Shown: in pieces, positions 33,604 through 44,615 of the stretch
Layout of the letters: each line of letters opens with the position of its first letter
Position numbering within the stretch: the stretch's first letter is position 1
DNA from: Propioniciclava tarda
GTDB lineage: Bacteria > Actinomycetota > Actinomycetes > Propionibacteriales > Propionibacteriaceae
DNA length: 64,000 nt
Assembly (NCBI RefSeq): GCF_900182665.1
Contig: NZ_FXTL01000016.1
Span: forward strand, 1 to 64,000
Reading direction: 5' to 3'
The notes under the pieces: generated by a model
What the model saw: only the letters and a program-made list of their open reading frames with translations
Databases searched by the model: none
What the model was told of the DNA's origin: nothing
Position numbers and translations under genes: made by a program

Positions 33604-34821
33604 GTGAACCTCTTCAAGAGCCGCGACTACCGCTGGTGGTTCGTCGGCGACACCGCGGGCGCGTCGGCGATCGCGATCAGGCAGTTCGCGGTCCCGCTGG
33701 CGGCCTACGCGCTGTCGGGATCACCGGCCCTCGCCGGCCTCCTCGGCGCCGTCCAGGTCGCGGTCGCCACCGCTGCGTCACTGCCCGGCGGCGTCCTGAT
33801 CGATCGTCACGACCGCCGCCGGATCATCCGCGGCTACGCCCTCGCCGGGGCGTCCATCTGGGCGGCCGTCGGCCTCCTAGCCCTCAGCGGACGCCTCACG
33901 TTTTGGCTCTTCTTCGCCCTCGCCACCATCGGCGCCGCCTTCGCCGGACTCTTCGGCTACGCCACGGACGCCGCGCTCCGGACGATCGTGGATCAGTCCG
34001 ACTACCCCAAGGCCATGGCCACCAACGAGGGCCGGGACGCCGGCGTCCAGCTTGCTGCCGGACCACTCGGCGGCGCTCTGTACGCCGTGAGCCTGGCCGC
34101 GCCGTTCCTGACGGCCCTGCTCGGTTATGCGACGCTCGCGGCGTCCACCTGGGGCATCAAGACCGACCTGACGCCGCCCGCCTTCGACCGGACGTCCATC
34201 GTGCGCGAGATCGCCCACGCTTGGCGGTGGCTGTGGTCGAAGCGCCGCCTCCAGGTCATGCTGCCGATCTTCGCCGCCGTCAACGTGGGCGAGGCCGGTG
34301 TCATGTTCACGCTGCAACTGGCGCTGCTCGAGCGCGGCGCCAGCCCGGTCCAGATCGGCACCCTCTCGGCCGTCCTCTCGGGCTCGTTCCTCCTGGGCGC
34401 GCTCCTGGCCGGACGCCTCGTCCAGCGCGTGCCGACCGGAGGTCTCGCCATCGCCGCCCTCATTTGGGTCACCCTGTGCCAGATCCCCACCGCCCTGACC
34501 GACTCCTACCCTATCTGGCTAGGTGCGATGGGCCTCGGCGGCCTGCTCCTGCCCGCCCTCAACGCCGCGATGGGCGGCTACCTGTTCGCCCAGACGCCCG
34601 TCGAACTGCAGGGCCGCGTCCAGACCCTGCTGGGACTCTTCGTCGGCGGGCTGTCCGCCCTCGCGCCCCTGGCCGCCGGACTCCTCCTGCCGGCCGTCGG
34701 CCTCACCCCGACGATGGGCGCCTTCTTGGCCATCCTCGCCCTGGCCACGGTCGCCGCCGCACTCTCGGACGCCGTACGCTCGATCCCCAGACCGGACCGT
34801 TGGGAGGAGGCCCCGCTGTGA
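33604..34821 (+). CDS. MFS transporter
   Basis: A 405-aa major-facilitator protein with about 12 hydrophobic segments. The N-terminal RDYRWWFVGDTAGASAIAIRQFAVPL and the loop GVLIDRHDRRRIIRG (motif A variant between helices 2 and 3) are typical of the multidrug-efflux-like MFS group. The GTG start lies at the predicted transcription start, so the mRNA is probably leaderless. The stop overlaps the next gene (GTGA at 34818-34821). The linked HTH regulator suggests inducible export. Confidence 0.88.
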   Translation: MNLFKSRDYRWWFVGDTAGASAIAIRQFAVPLAAYALSGSPALAGLLGAVQVAVATAASLPGGVLIDRHDRRRIIRGYALAGASIWAAVGLLALSGRLTFWLFFALATIGAAFAGLFGYATDAALRTIVDQSDYPKAMATNEGRDAGVQLAAGPLGGALYAVSLAAPFLTALLGYATLAASTWGIKTDLTPPAFDRTSIVREIAHAWRWLWSKRRLQVMLPIFAAVNVGEAGVMFTLQLALLERGASPVQIGTLSAVLSGSFLLGALLAGRLVQRVPTGGLAIAALIWVTLCQIPTALTDSYPIWLGAMGLGGLLLPALNAAMGGYLFAQTPVELQGRVQTLLGLFVGGLSALAPLAAGLLLPAVGLTPTMGAFLAILALATVAAALSDAVRSIPRPDRWEEAPL

Positions 34822-35441
34822 CCGAGGCGCCGCGACCCCAGCTGCCCGAGCCGGTCATGCTGGACGCGGCCACGATGCGCGTCCTCGCCCACCCGATCCG
34901 CGTCCGCCTGGTCTGGGAGCTCGGTTCGACCGCGCAGCTGCGCACCGGTGATCTCGCTGCCGCCGTGGGCGAGCCGGTCAACAAGGTCTCGTATCACCTC
35001 AAGCTGCTGGCCGAGGCGGGACTCATCGCCAAGACGGCGTCCAAGCACCACACCGACGGACGCGAGACCTGGTGGACCCTCGCCAACCCGTCCGGACTGA
35101 CGTACGACCCGAACGATCCGGCGAGCCAGCCCGTCGCGGCCGACCTGCACACGCTGACCTCCGACCTGCGCGGCCAGCTCGAACGCCGCTCGTACGCGCT
35201 GAACCACGACCGGGCCTGGCACGGCGTCCAGAACCTCTACACGGTCCACCTCACGCGTGACGAGGCCGACGACTACTGGGCGCGCCTGTGTACCATCCTC
35301 GACGAGATCCAGGCCCTGGACGTTGCGCGTCGCGACACCGACTTCGACGCCGACGTCGAGTACGTCGTCGACCTGAGCTTCCTGCCGATCACGGTTCATC
35401 ACCCCGAGAAGGGCCAGCCGCGCACCAAGGACGCCCCGTGA
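34818..35441 (+). CDS. Winged-helix (ArsR-like) transcriptional regulator
   Basis: A 207-aa protein with an N-terminal winged helix of the HTH_20/ArsR-like type: MRVLAHPIRVRLVWELGSTAQLRTGDLAAAVGEPVNKVSYHLKLLAEAGLI. A wing containing DGRETWW and a C-terminal helical region follow (~residues 95-190). GTG 34818 overlaps the MFS stop and its own stop overlaps the helicase start (GTGA), so all three are co-translated. It probably represses the MFS operon via the palindrome at 33552-33563 (inference). No metal-binding cysteines. Confidence 0.85.
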   Translation: MTEAPRPQLPEPVMLDAATMRVLAHPIRVRLVWELGSTAQLRTGDLAAAVGEPVNKVSYHLKLLAEAGLIAKTASKHHTDGRETWWTLANPSGLTYDPNDPASQPVAADLHTLTSDLRGQLERRSYALNHDRAWHGVQNLYTVHLTRDEADDYWARLCTILDEIQALDVARRDTDFDADVEYVVDLSFLPITVHHPEKGQPRTKDAP

Positions 35442-38400
35442 GCGAAGCACCCTGGGGACGGGACTGGACGGTCGCCGCCCTGCGCCTGCGGTTCGGGCCG
35501 GATACGTTCATGCGCGGCCGGGCCTATGCCGTGCAGGGACGCGTCCGCGACATCCAGATCGAGCAGGCCCCGGGCACCACGATCATCACGGCCAAGGTGG
35601 GCGGCGGGTCGACCTACAAGACGACCGTCATCCAGGGCCAGGGTCCGCGCGGGATCACGGTCCACGTCCGCTGCACCTGCCCGATCGGCCACGACTGCAA
35701 GCACGGCGTCGCGGTCATCATCGCCGCCCAGGCCCAGGCCGCGACCCGGATCGTCCCCGCCTGGGAGCGCACCCTCCGCGAGGTCGCCGCCGCCGCGTCC
35801 GCCGTGCACCAAGGCGCCCCGCTGGCGGTCGAGTTCACGCTCACGGGCGAGTCGCAGCTGCGGCTGCGGCCGCTGGTCTGGGGCAAGTCCGGCAAGTGGA
35901 TCAAGTCCGGCATCACCTGGGACGCCCTCGCCTACGACTACCGCAGCTCCTACCTCGCCGCCCACCGCCGCGCGCTGCTGACTCTGGGCCGCGCCCTCGA
36001 CGGCGACGGGACGCTCGGCCGCTACTACCACGGCGCCTCCGACGTCCGGTCGCTCGCCGACGCCGGCCCGACGGTCTGGTCCGCGCTCGAGCATGCGGCG
36101 TCCGTCGGGGTCGTCTTCGTGAGCGCCAACGGGACGCCGCCGGTGCGGCTCGCCGCGTCCCCGGCGTCGCTGGTGGTCGAGATCATGGAAGCCGACGACG
36201 GCGTCGAGATCGTGCGGCGCTTCGCCGTCGTGGGCGCCCAACGCGGTGCTCGGGTGACCGTCGTCGGACGCCCCGCGCACGGGCTGCACTGCCTCTCACA
36301 AGGGGAGTTGATCCTGGCGGGCCTGCAGCGCCAGGCGTCGGACGCCGAGCAGGCGCTGCTCGACAGCCCGAGTCCGCTCGTGGTTCCGACCGAGGACGTC
36401 GGTGCGTTCGCCACCGGCTACCTGCCCGCACTGAGGCGCCTCGGACGCGTCATCGTCGCCGATGGGCTCGACCTACCCGAGCCGGCGCTGCCGCGCTTCG
36501 AGGTCCGCGTGACGCCGCGGGGGCAGACCGCGGCGCTGATCCGCTGCGCGATCACCTACACCAGCGGAGACGCGACGACGCGCCTGAGCGTGCGACAGCG
36601 CTTCGACGAGCCGCCGGTCCGCGACCCGGACGCCGAAGCCGCGCTGCTGGCGTCCCTGCCGGACGGCTTCTGGGTCGCCGACGAGCAGCAGGTCACCGGA
36701 CGCGAGCTGATCGACTTCGCCACCCGGGTGCTGCCCGCGCTGGAGGCGTCCGATGCCGTCGACGTGATCCTGGACGCCGACCTGCCAGACTTCCGCGAGG
36801 CCGACGAAGCGCCCACGGTCGAGCTGAGGATCGCCGAGCGCCCCGGCCACAACGACTGGTTCGATCTCGGCGTCGAGGTGAAGCTGGGCGACGAGACGGT
36901 CCCCTTCGCGGAGCTCTTCACGGCCCTGAGCCGCGGCGACGATCACCTGATCCTCGACTCCGGCGTCTGGTTCAGCCTGGACGTCCCCGAGCTCGATCGC
37001 CTGCGCCAGCTCATCGCCGAGGCCCGCGACCTGGCGGACGCCGACGAGCCCGGCTCGCTGCGGCTGCGCGTCGAGCACGCCGGACTCTGGGACGAGCTCG
37101 TCGGCCTCGGGATCGTCGCCGAGCAGGCGGCGTCCTGGCGGAAGGCCGTCGACGGGCTGCTCAACCTGGACGCCATCCCCGCGGTCGAGCCGCCCACGGG
37201 CCTCAACGCGACCCTGCGTCCGTACCAGGACGAGGGCTTCCGCTGGCTTCGGTTCTTGTGGGCGTCCCGGCTGGGCGGGATCCTCGCCGACGACATGGGG
37301 CTGGGCAAGACGCTGCAGGTGCTGACGGCCGTGGCGTCCGCGAAGGAAGCCGGCGAGCTGACCGAACCGGTGCTCGTTATCGCGCCCACGAGCGTCCTGG
37401 GCACCTGGGTCGCTGAGGCCGCGACGTTCACCCCCGGCCTCTCGGTGCGCTCGATCACCCAGACCGGGGGCAAGCGCGGGGCGACGCTGGCCGAGGTCAT
37501 CGGGGACGCCGACATCGTCGTCACCTCGTACACGCTGCTACGCCTCGAGGCGTCCGACTACGCCGAACGCGCCTGGAGCGCGGTCGTGCTGGACGAGGCG
37601 CAGTTCGTCAAGAACCGCCAGTCGAAGGCCTACCAGGCCGTCCGAAAGCTGCGCGCCGGCGTCCGGTTCGCCCTGACGGGCACCCCGCTCGAGAACAACC
37701 TCATGGACCTGTGGTCCCTGCTGTCGATCACCTGCCCCGGCCTGTTCCCGCGTCCGGACTCGTTCGAGGAGTTCTATCGGCGTCCGATCGAACGCAGGAC
37801 GGACGCCGACGCGCTGCCTCGTCTGCGGCGGCGGATCCGGCCGGTGCTGCTGCGCCGGACGAAGGAGGCCGTCGCCGCCGACCTGCCCCCGAAGCAGACC
37901 CAAGTGCTGTCGATCGACCTTGCGCCCGCGCACCGCCGCCTCTACGACCGGCAGCTACAGGCCGAGCGCAAGAAGGTCCTGGGCCTGGTCGGTGACGTCA
38001 CCCGCAACCGCATCGCGATCCTGCGCTCGCTGACGACCCTGCGGCAGCTGTCGTTGTCGCCGGCGCTGATCGACCCGACGCACGCCGCGGCGTCCGCGAA
38101 GATCGACACGCTCGTCGACCTGCTCACCGAGGTGGCCGCCGAGGGTCACCGGGCGCTCGTCTTCAGCCAGTTCACGTCGTTTCTGGCGCTGGTCCGCAAG
38201 CGACTGGACGCCGAGGGCGTCCGCTACCAGTACCTGGACGGACGCACACGCGACCGCGCGGCGCGGATCGCGGCGTTCAAGGAGGGCGACGATCCGGCGT
38301 TCCTGATCTCGCTCAAGGCGGGCGGCTTCGGGCTGACGCTGACCGAGGCCGACTACGTGTTCGTGCTCGACCCGTGGTGGAACCCGGCCGCCGAGCTGCA

Positions 38401-38599
38401 GGCCATCGACCGGACGCACCGCATCGGTCAGGACAAGAACGTCATGGTGTACCGCCTGGTCAGCGCGGACACCATCGAGGAGAAGGTCGTGGCCCTGCAG
38501 CAGCGCAAGCGGGACCTGTTCGACGAGGTGCTGGGCGACGACGGCGAGCTGGCCGCACCGCTGAGCGCCGACGACATCAGGGGTCTCCTGGGCCTCTGA
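35438..38599 (+). CDS. SWIM zinc-finger SNF2/DEAD-like helicase
   Basis: A 1053-aa Swi2/Snf2 ATPase. A SWIM zinc finger (CTCPIGHDCKH, ~residue 79-89) is followed by a bacterial SNF2-associated region. The ATPase core has motif I DDMGLGKT (~617), motif II DEAQ (~717), motif III LTGTPLENN, then in the C-terminal RecA lobe LVFSQFT, SLKAGGFGLTLTEADYV and THRIGQDK (~992). Such proteins translocate on double-stranded DNA. GTG 35438 overlaps the regulator stop. Coupling to an MFS pump and its regulator is unusual; a role in DNA repair or defence cannot be told from this sequence. Confidence 0.93.
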   Translation: MSEAPWGRDWTVAALRLRFGPDTFMRGRAYAVQGRVRDIQIEQAPGTTIITAKVGGGSTYKTTVIQGQGPRGITVHVRCTCPIGHDCKHGVAVIIAAQAQAATRIVPAWERTLREVAAAASAVHQGAPLAVEFTLTGESQLRLRPLVWGKSGKWIKSGITWDALAYDYRSSYLAAHRRALLTLGRALDGDGTLGRYYHGASDVRSLADAGPTVWSALEHAASVGVVFVSANGTPPVRLAASPASLVVEIMEADDGVEIVRRFAVVGAQRGARVTVVGRPAHGLHCLSQGELILAGLQRQASDAEQALLDSPSPLVVPTEDVGAFATGYLPALRRLGRVIVADGLDLPEPALPRFEVRVTPRGQTAALIRCAITYTSGDATTRLSVRQRFDEPPVRDPDAEAALLASLPDGFWVADEQQVTGRELIDFATRVLPALEASDAVDVILDADLPDFREADEAPTVELRIAERPGHNDWFDLGVEVKLGDETVPFAELFTALSRGDDHLILDSGVWFSLDVPELDRLRQLIAEARDLADADEPGSLRLRVEHAGLWDELVGLGIVAEQAASWRKAVDGLLNLDAIPAVEPPTGLNATLRPYQDEGFRWLRFLWASRLGGILADDMGLGKTLQVLTAVASAKEAGELTEPVLVIAPTSVLGTWVAEAATFTPGLSVRSITQTGGKRGATLAEVIGDADIVVTSYTLLRLEASDYAERAWSAVVLDEAQFVKNRQSKAYQAVRKLRAGVRFALTGTPLENNLMDLWSLLSITCPGLFPRPDSFEEFYRRPIERRTDADALPRLRRRIRPVLLRRTKEAVAADLPPKQTQVLSIDLAPAHRRLYDRQLQAERKKVLGLVGDVTRNRIAILRSLTTLRQLSLSPALIDPTHAAASAKIDTLVDLLTEVAAEGHRALVFSQFTSFLALVRKRLDAEGVRYQYLDGRTRDRAARIAAFKEGDDPAFLISLKAGGFGLTLTEADYVFVLDPWWNPAAELQAIDRTHRIGQDKNVMVYRLVSADTIEEKVVALQQRKRDLFDEVLGDDGELAAPLSADDIRGLLGL

Positions 38600-38650
38600 A
38601 CGGATTCATCGGTGTGGGATGATCGTCCGGGTTGGAGCGAAGGGGCAGTG

Positions 38651-39646
38651 ATGCGAGCCGGGGTCAAGGACGTCGCCAAGAGGGCCGGAGTGTCGGTCGG
38701 GACCGTCTCGAACGTCCTCAACCGACCGGACGCCGTCGCGGACGCCACCCGCGAGCGCGTCGAGGCGGCGATGCGCGAGCTGGACTTCGTGCGCAACGCG
38801 TCCGCGCGGCAGCTGCGGGCCGGCCAGTCGACCGCGGTCGGCGCGGTGCTGCTCGACCTGTCGAACCCCTTCTACACCGCGCTCGCCCGAGGCATCGAGG
38901 ACCGGCTCGCGCTGGACAACCTCACCCTGATGGTCGCCAGCTCCGACCAGGACCCCGAGCGTGAAGAGCGGGTGCTGCAGCTGTTCGCCGAGCAGGGCAT
39001 CCGCGGGCTGGTCATCACGCCGACCAAGACGACCAAGAAGCGCCTCGAGCGCCTGGACGCCTTCGGCATCCCGTCCGTGCTGCTCGATTCGCAGAGCAAG
39101 AGGCACGCGTCGGTCGGGATGGACAACGTCTCCGGTGGACGCCAGGTCGTCCGGCACCTGATCGAGCGCGGCCATCGCCGGATCGCCTACCTGGGTGGTC
39201 CAGAGCACCTGGAGCAGTCCCGGGACCGGCTCGCCGGCGCTGTCCAGGCCGTGGTCGAGGCGGGGCTCAACTCCGACGAGGTCATCGTGAGCCGCTGGCT
39301 GCCCGGGATGAGCGCCGACGACGGCCAGCGCGCCTTCATCGACGTCTACGACGGCGAGGCTGCCAAGCCGACCGCGTTCTTCTGCATCAACGACATCGTG
39401 GCGCTGGGCGTCCAACGGGAATGCCGGCTGCGCGGCTACGACATGCCGTCCAGGGTGGCCGTCGTCGGCTACGACGACGTGCCGTTCGCGTCCGAGCTGA
39501 TGACGCCGCTGACATCGGTCCGGCAGCCGACCCACGAGATCGGGTACGCCGCCGCGGACCTGCTGCTGTCAGGCGCCGGACGCGACGTTCACCAGGTGTT
39601 CCGGCCCGAGCTGGTGATTCGGGCGTCCTCGGGCGGGCCGGCCTGA
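38651..39646 (+). CDS. LacI-family transcriptional regulator
   Basis: A 331-aa LacI/GalR protein. The headpiece VKDVAKRAGVSVGTVSNVLNRPDAVADATRERV (residues ~5-37) and the hinge RQLRAGQSTAVGAVLLDLSNPFY are standard. The periplasmic-binding-protein-like core ends with FFCINDIVALGVQRECRLRGYDMPSRVAVVGYDDVPFASELMTPLTSVRQP. ATG 38651 follows AAGGGG. The glycosidase gene starts 1 bp after its stop, so it probably senses the sugar released by that enzyme and regulates the pair. Confidence 0.93.
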   Translation: MRAGVKDVAKRAGVSVGTVSNVLNRPDAVADATRERVEAAMRELDFVRNASARQLRAGQSTAVGAVLLDLSNPFYTALARGIEDRLALDNLTLMVASSDQDPEREERVLQLFAEQGIRGLVITPTKTTKKRLERLDAFGIPSVLLDSQSKRHASVGMDNVSGGRQVVRHLIERGHRRIAYLGGPEHLEQSRDRLAGAVQAVVEAGLNSDEVIVSRWLPGMSADDGQRAFIDVYDGEAAKPTAFFCINDIVALGVQRECRLRGYDMPSRVAVVGYDDVPFASELMTPLTSVRQPTHEIGYAAADLLLSGAGRDVHQVFRPELVIRASSGGPA

Positions 39647-39647
39647 C

Positions 39648-42056
39648 ATGCGCATCGAGTTCGACCACGACTGGTTCGTCCGGACGCCGCTGGGCCCGTT
39701 CGCCGTTGTCCAGGGCGTCACGGCCGACCCCAAGCCGGTCACCTTGCCGCATGACGCCCTCCGCGACGCCGAGCGCACCCCGGGCGCCCCGGCGCGCGGG
39801 GCGTCCGCCTACTACCCGAACGGCGCGTACACGTACCTGAAGACGTTCGACGTGCCGGCCGAGTGGGCAAATTGCCTGGTCAGGCTGGAATTCCAGGGGG
39901 CGATGCGGCACGCGATGGTCTACGTGAACGACGAGCTGGCGGGCAACCGGTCCGACGGCTACGCGCGCTTCTGGGTGGACGCCACGCCGTTCCTGCGCGA
40001 GGGCGCCAACGAACTGCGGGTCGAGGTGCGCACCGGCGAGGACTCCCGCTGGTACTCCGGCGCCGGGCTGCATCGCTCGGTCGTGCTGCACGTCGACGAG
40101 CTGGTGCACGTCGCGCCCGACGGGGTCACAGTGACAACCGTCCGGGTGGACGACGGTCAGGCCGTCGTCGAGGTCGCCACGCGGGTCGCCAACGCGTCCG
40201 CGCGGACGGCGACCGCGTCCCTGCTGACGGTTCTGCGTGGCCCGTCCGGGGCGGAGGTCGGCCGCGACGGCGTCCCGGTGACCGTGCCGCCCGGCGAGAC
40301 GGTGGTGGCGCGGCAGCGGTTCTACCTGCCCGACCCCGAGCTGTGGTCCGACGAGTCACCGGCGCTGTACGAGGCGTCCGTGTCGCTGGACGCCGCAGAG
40401 ACGACCGTGACGTTCGGCGTCCGGACCATCGCCGTCGACCCCAAGCGGGGGCTGCTGCTCAACGGACGCCCCGTCAAGCTGCGGGGGGCGTGCCTTCACC
40501 ACGACAACGGGCCGCTGGGCGGCGCCGCCATCGCGCGCGCCGAGGAGCGGCGCGTCGAGCTGCTGCGGGCGGCCGGATTCAACGCCATCCGGTCGGCGCA
40601 CAACCCGCTCTCGCCCGCGATGTTGCACGCCTGCGATCGGCTCGGCATGCTCGTCATGGACGAGGCGTTCGACATGTGGGTCCGCGGCAAATCCCCCTAC
40701 GACTACGCCCTCGACTTCCCGCAGTGGTGGCGCGCCGACCTGGCCGCGCTGGTCGCCAAGGACCGCAACCACCCGTCCGTGATCATGTACTCCCTCGGCA
40801 ACGAGATCGCCGAGGTCGGGACGCCGCACGGCGCCTTCCTCGCTCGGTCGATGGCCGAACACGTCCGCATCCTGGACCCGACTCGGCTCGTGACCAACGG
40901 CGTCAACTCGCTGCTCGCCGTGATGGACGACTTCGCCGCCCAGGTCGCCGCCGCCGGCGGGCTGAACGAGCTGATGGCCGAGGACCCCGGGGCGTCCATG
41001 ACGGGCGCCGCCGCGGGCGAGAACGTCACGCGCCGCACCGCGGAATCGCATTCGGTGCTGGACGTCGTCGGGCTGAACTACGGCGAGACCCGGTACGCGA
41101 TGGACGCCGAGCTGTTCCCGGCGCGCGTGATCGTCGGCTCTGAGACCTTCGGCCCCGAGATCGGACGCCTCTGGCCGCTGGTGGTGGAGCACCCGCACGT
41201 CATCGGCGACTTCTGCTGGACCGGCTGGGACTACCTCGGCGAGGTCGGCATCGGGTCGGTCGCCTACGCATCGGACGCCGCCCCGCCGGGCCTGGAGCGC
41301 GAGTTCCCGTGGCTGACCGCCTGGTGCGGCGACCTGGACATCACCGGCTGGCGGCGTCCGCTGTCGTTCTACCGCGAGATCGCGTTCGGGCTGCGGTCCG
41401 AGCCCTATCTGGCGGTGCTGCGCCCGTCGCGGGCCGGGGATCCGGTGGTCTCGAACTCGCCGTGGGCCTGGTCGGATTCGGTGTCGGCCTGGACGTGGCC
41501 CGGATTCGAGGGGCGTGTCGTCGAAGTCGAGGTCTACGCGGACGCCGACGAGGTGGCTTTGGTCTTGAACGGCGCGGAGGTTGCGCGCGGGCCGGTCGGG
41601 GAGAGGCGTCCGCTGCTGGCGTCGTTCTCGATCGAGTACCAGCCCGGTGAGTTGGTCGCCGTCGCCTATCGAGGCTCCGACGAGGTCGGACGCCACGGCC
41701 TCGCGACCGCCGGGGCGGCGTCCCTGGTGTTGTCGGTCGACCGTCCGGCGATCCGCGCGGAGGCGTCCGACCTGGCCTACGTGACCATCGAGCTGCGGGA
41801 CGCGTCCGGAGTGCTGGTGACCTGCGCGGAGGCCGACGTGACCGTCGAGGTGAGCGGCCCCGGCGTCCTGGCCGGGATGTGCTCGGCGAACCCGAGCACG
41901 ACCGAACGGTTCGAAGGTTCGACATGGCGGACCTTCGACGGGCGGGCGCTGGCGGTGGTCCGGCCGACCGGGCCCGGCGAGATCGTCGTGACGGCCAGGT
42001 CGGAGGCGCTGGGCGAGGCCGTCGTGACCGTGCGGGCACTACCAGTCGGGCGATAA
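39648..42056 (+). CDS. Glycoside hydrolase family 2 (beta-galactosidase-like)
   Basis: An 802-aa GH2 enzyme: sugar-binding jelly roll (~1-150; AYTYLKTFDVP, WYSGAGLHRSVVLHV), immunoglobulin-like domain (~160-270), TIM barrel (~275-590) and C-terminal beta domains with a DUF4982-like segment (~610-800). KLRGACLHHDNGPLG and AIRSAHNPLSPAMLHACDRLGMLVMDEAFDMW lead to the acid/base Glu in YSLGNEIAE (~385). The nucleophile is the Glu in VGSETFGPE (~497). No signal peptide, so it acts on imported oligosaccharides. Specificity (galactosidase, glucuronidase or other) is not certain. Confidence 0.9.
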   Translation: MRIEFDHDWFVRTPLGPFAVVQGVTADPKPVTLPHDALRDAERTPGAPARGASAYYPNGAYTYLKTFDVPAEWANCLVRLEFQGAMRHAMVYVNDELAGNRSDGYARFWVDATPFLREGANELRVEVRTGEDSRWYSGAGLHRSVVLHVDELVHVAPDGVTVTTVRVDDGQAVVEVATRVANASARTATASLLTVLRGPSGAEVGRDGVPVTVPPGETVVARQRFYLPDPELWSDESPALYEASVSLDAAETTVTFGVRTIAVDPKRGLLLNGRPVKLRGACLHHDNGPLGGAAIARAEERRVELLRAAGFNAIRSAHNPLSPAMLHACDRLGMLVMDEAFDMWVRGKSPYDYALDFPQWWRADLAALVAKDRNHPSVIMYSLGNEIAEVGTPHGAFLARSMAEHVRILDPTRLVTNGVNSLLAVMDDFAAQVAAAGGLNELMAEDPGASMTGAAAGENVTRRTAESHSVLDVVGLNYGETRYAMDAELFPARVIVGSETFGPEIGRLWPLVVEHPHVIGDFCWTGWDYLGEVGIGSVAYASDAAPPGLEREFPWLTAWCGDLDITGWRRPLSFYREIAFGLRSEPYLAVLRPSRAGDPVVSNSPWAWSDSVSAWTWPGFEGRVVEVEVYADADEVALVLNGAEVARGPVGERRPLLASFSIEYQPGELVAVAYRGSDEVGRHGLATAGAASLVLSVDRPAIRAEASDLAYVTIELRDASGVLVTCAEADVTVEVSGPGVLAGMCSANPSTTERFEGSTWRTFDGRALAVVRPTGPGEIVVTARSEALGEAVVTVRALPVGR

Positions 42057-42085
42057 CGAGACCCAGGTAAGCACTGATCGATCGC

Positions 42086-42136
42086 TGGCTGAGCTTGTCG
42101 AAGCCGCCTGTGCGAGGGCTTCGACAAGCTCAGCCA
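42086..42136. terminator. 20-bp perfect hairpin between convergent genes
   Basis: TGGCTGAGCTTGTCGAAGCC (42086-42105), 11-nt loop, exact complement (42117-42136). It is built from two inverted copies of the GACAAGCTCAG repeat and lies between the GH2 gene and the xdhB stop, where it can terminate transcription from both sides. Confidence 0.8.
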
Positions 42137-42229
42137 ACGAATGACCCCGTTGCTCAGCGAACGAGTGACCCCGTTGATCAGCCAACGAGTGACCCCGTTG
42201 ATCAGCCAACGAGTGACCCCGTTGATCTG
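42134..42229. repeat. Four tandem 24-bp repeats
   Basis: The unit CCAACGAGTGACCCCGTTGA plus TCAG is repeated four times (42134-42157, 42158-42181, 42182-42205, 42206-42229) with one or two changes. Each unit junction is itself palindromic (CGTTGATCAGCCAACG). The array directly adjoins the hairpin and ends 8 bp before the xdhB stop. Confidence 0.9.
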
Positions 42230-42236
42230 TGTTTCC

Positions 42237-44611
<2,375 letters not shown>

Positions 44612-44615
<4 letters not shown>

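Noticed and set aside
33636-34817. 5' part of a 601-aa frame leading into the HTH regulator
   Set aside because: The upstream part is a frame-shifted reading of the MFS gene; the real regulator starts at GTG 34818, overlapping the MFS stop.
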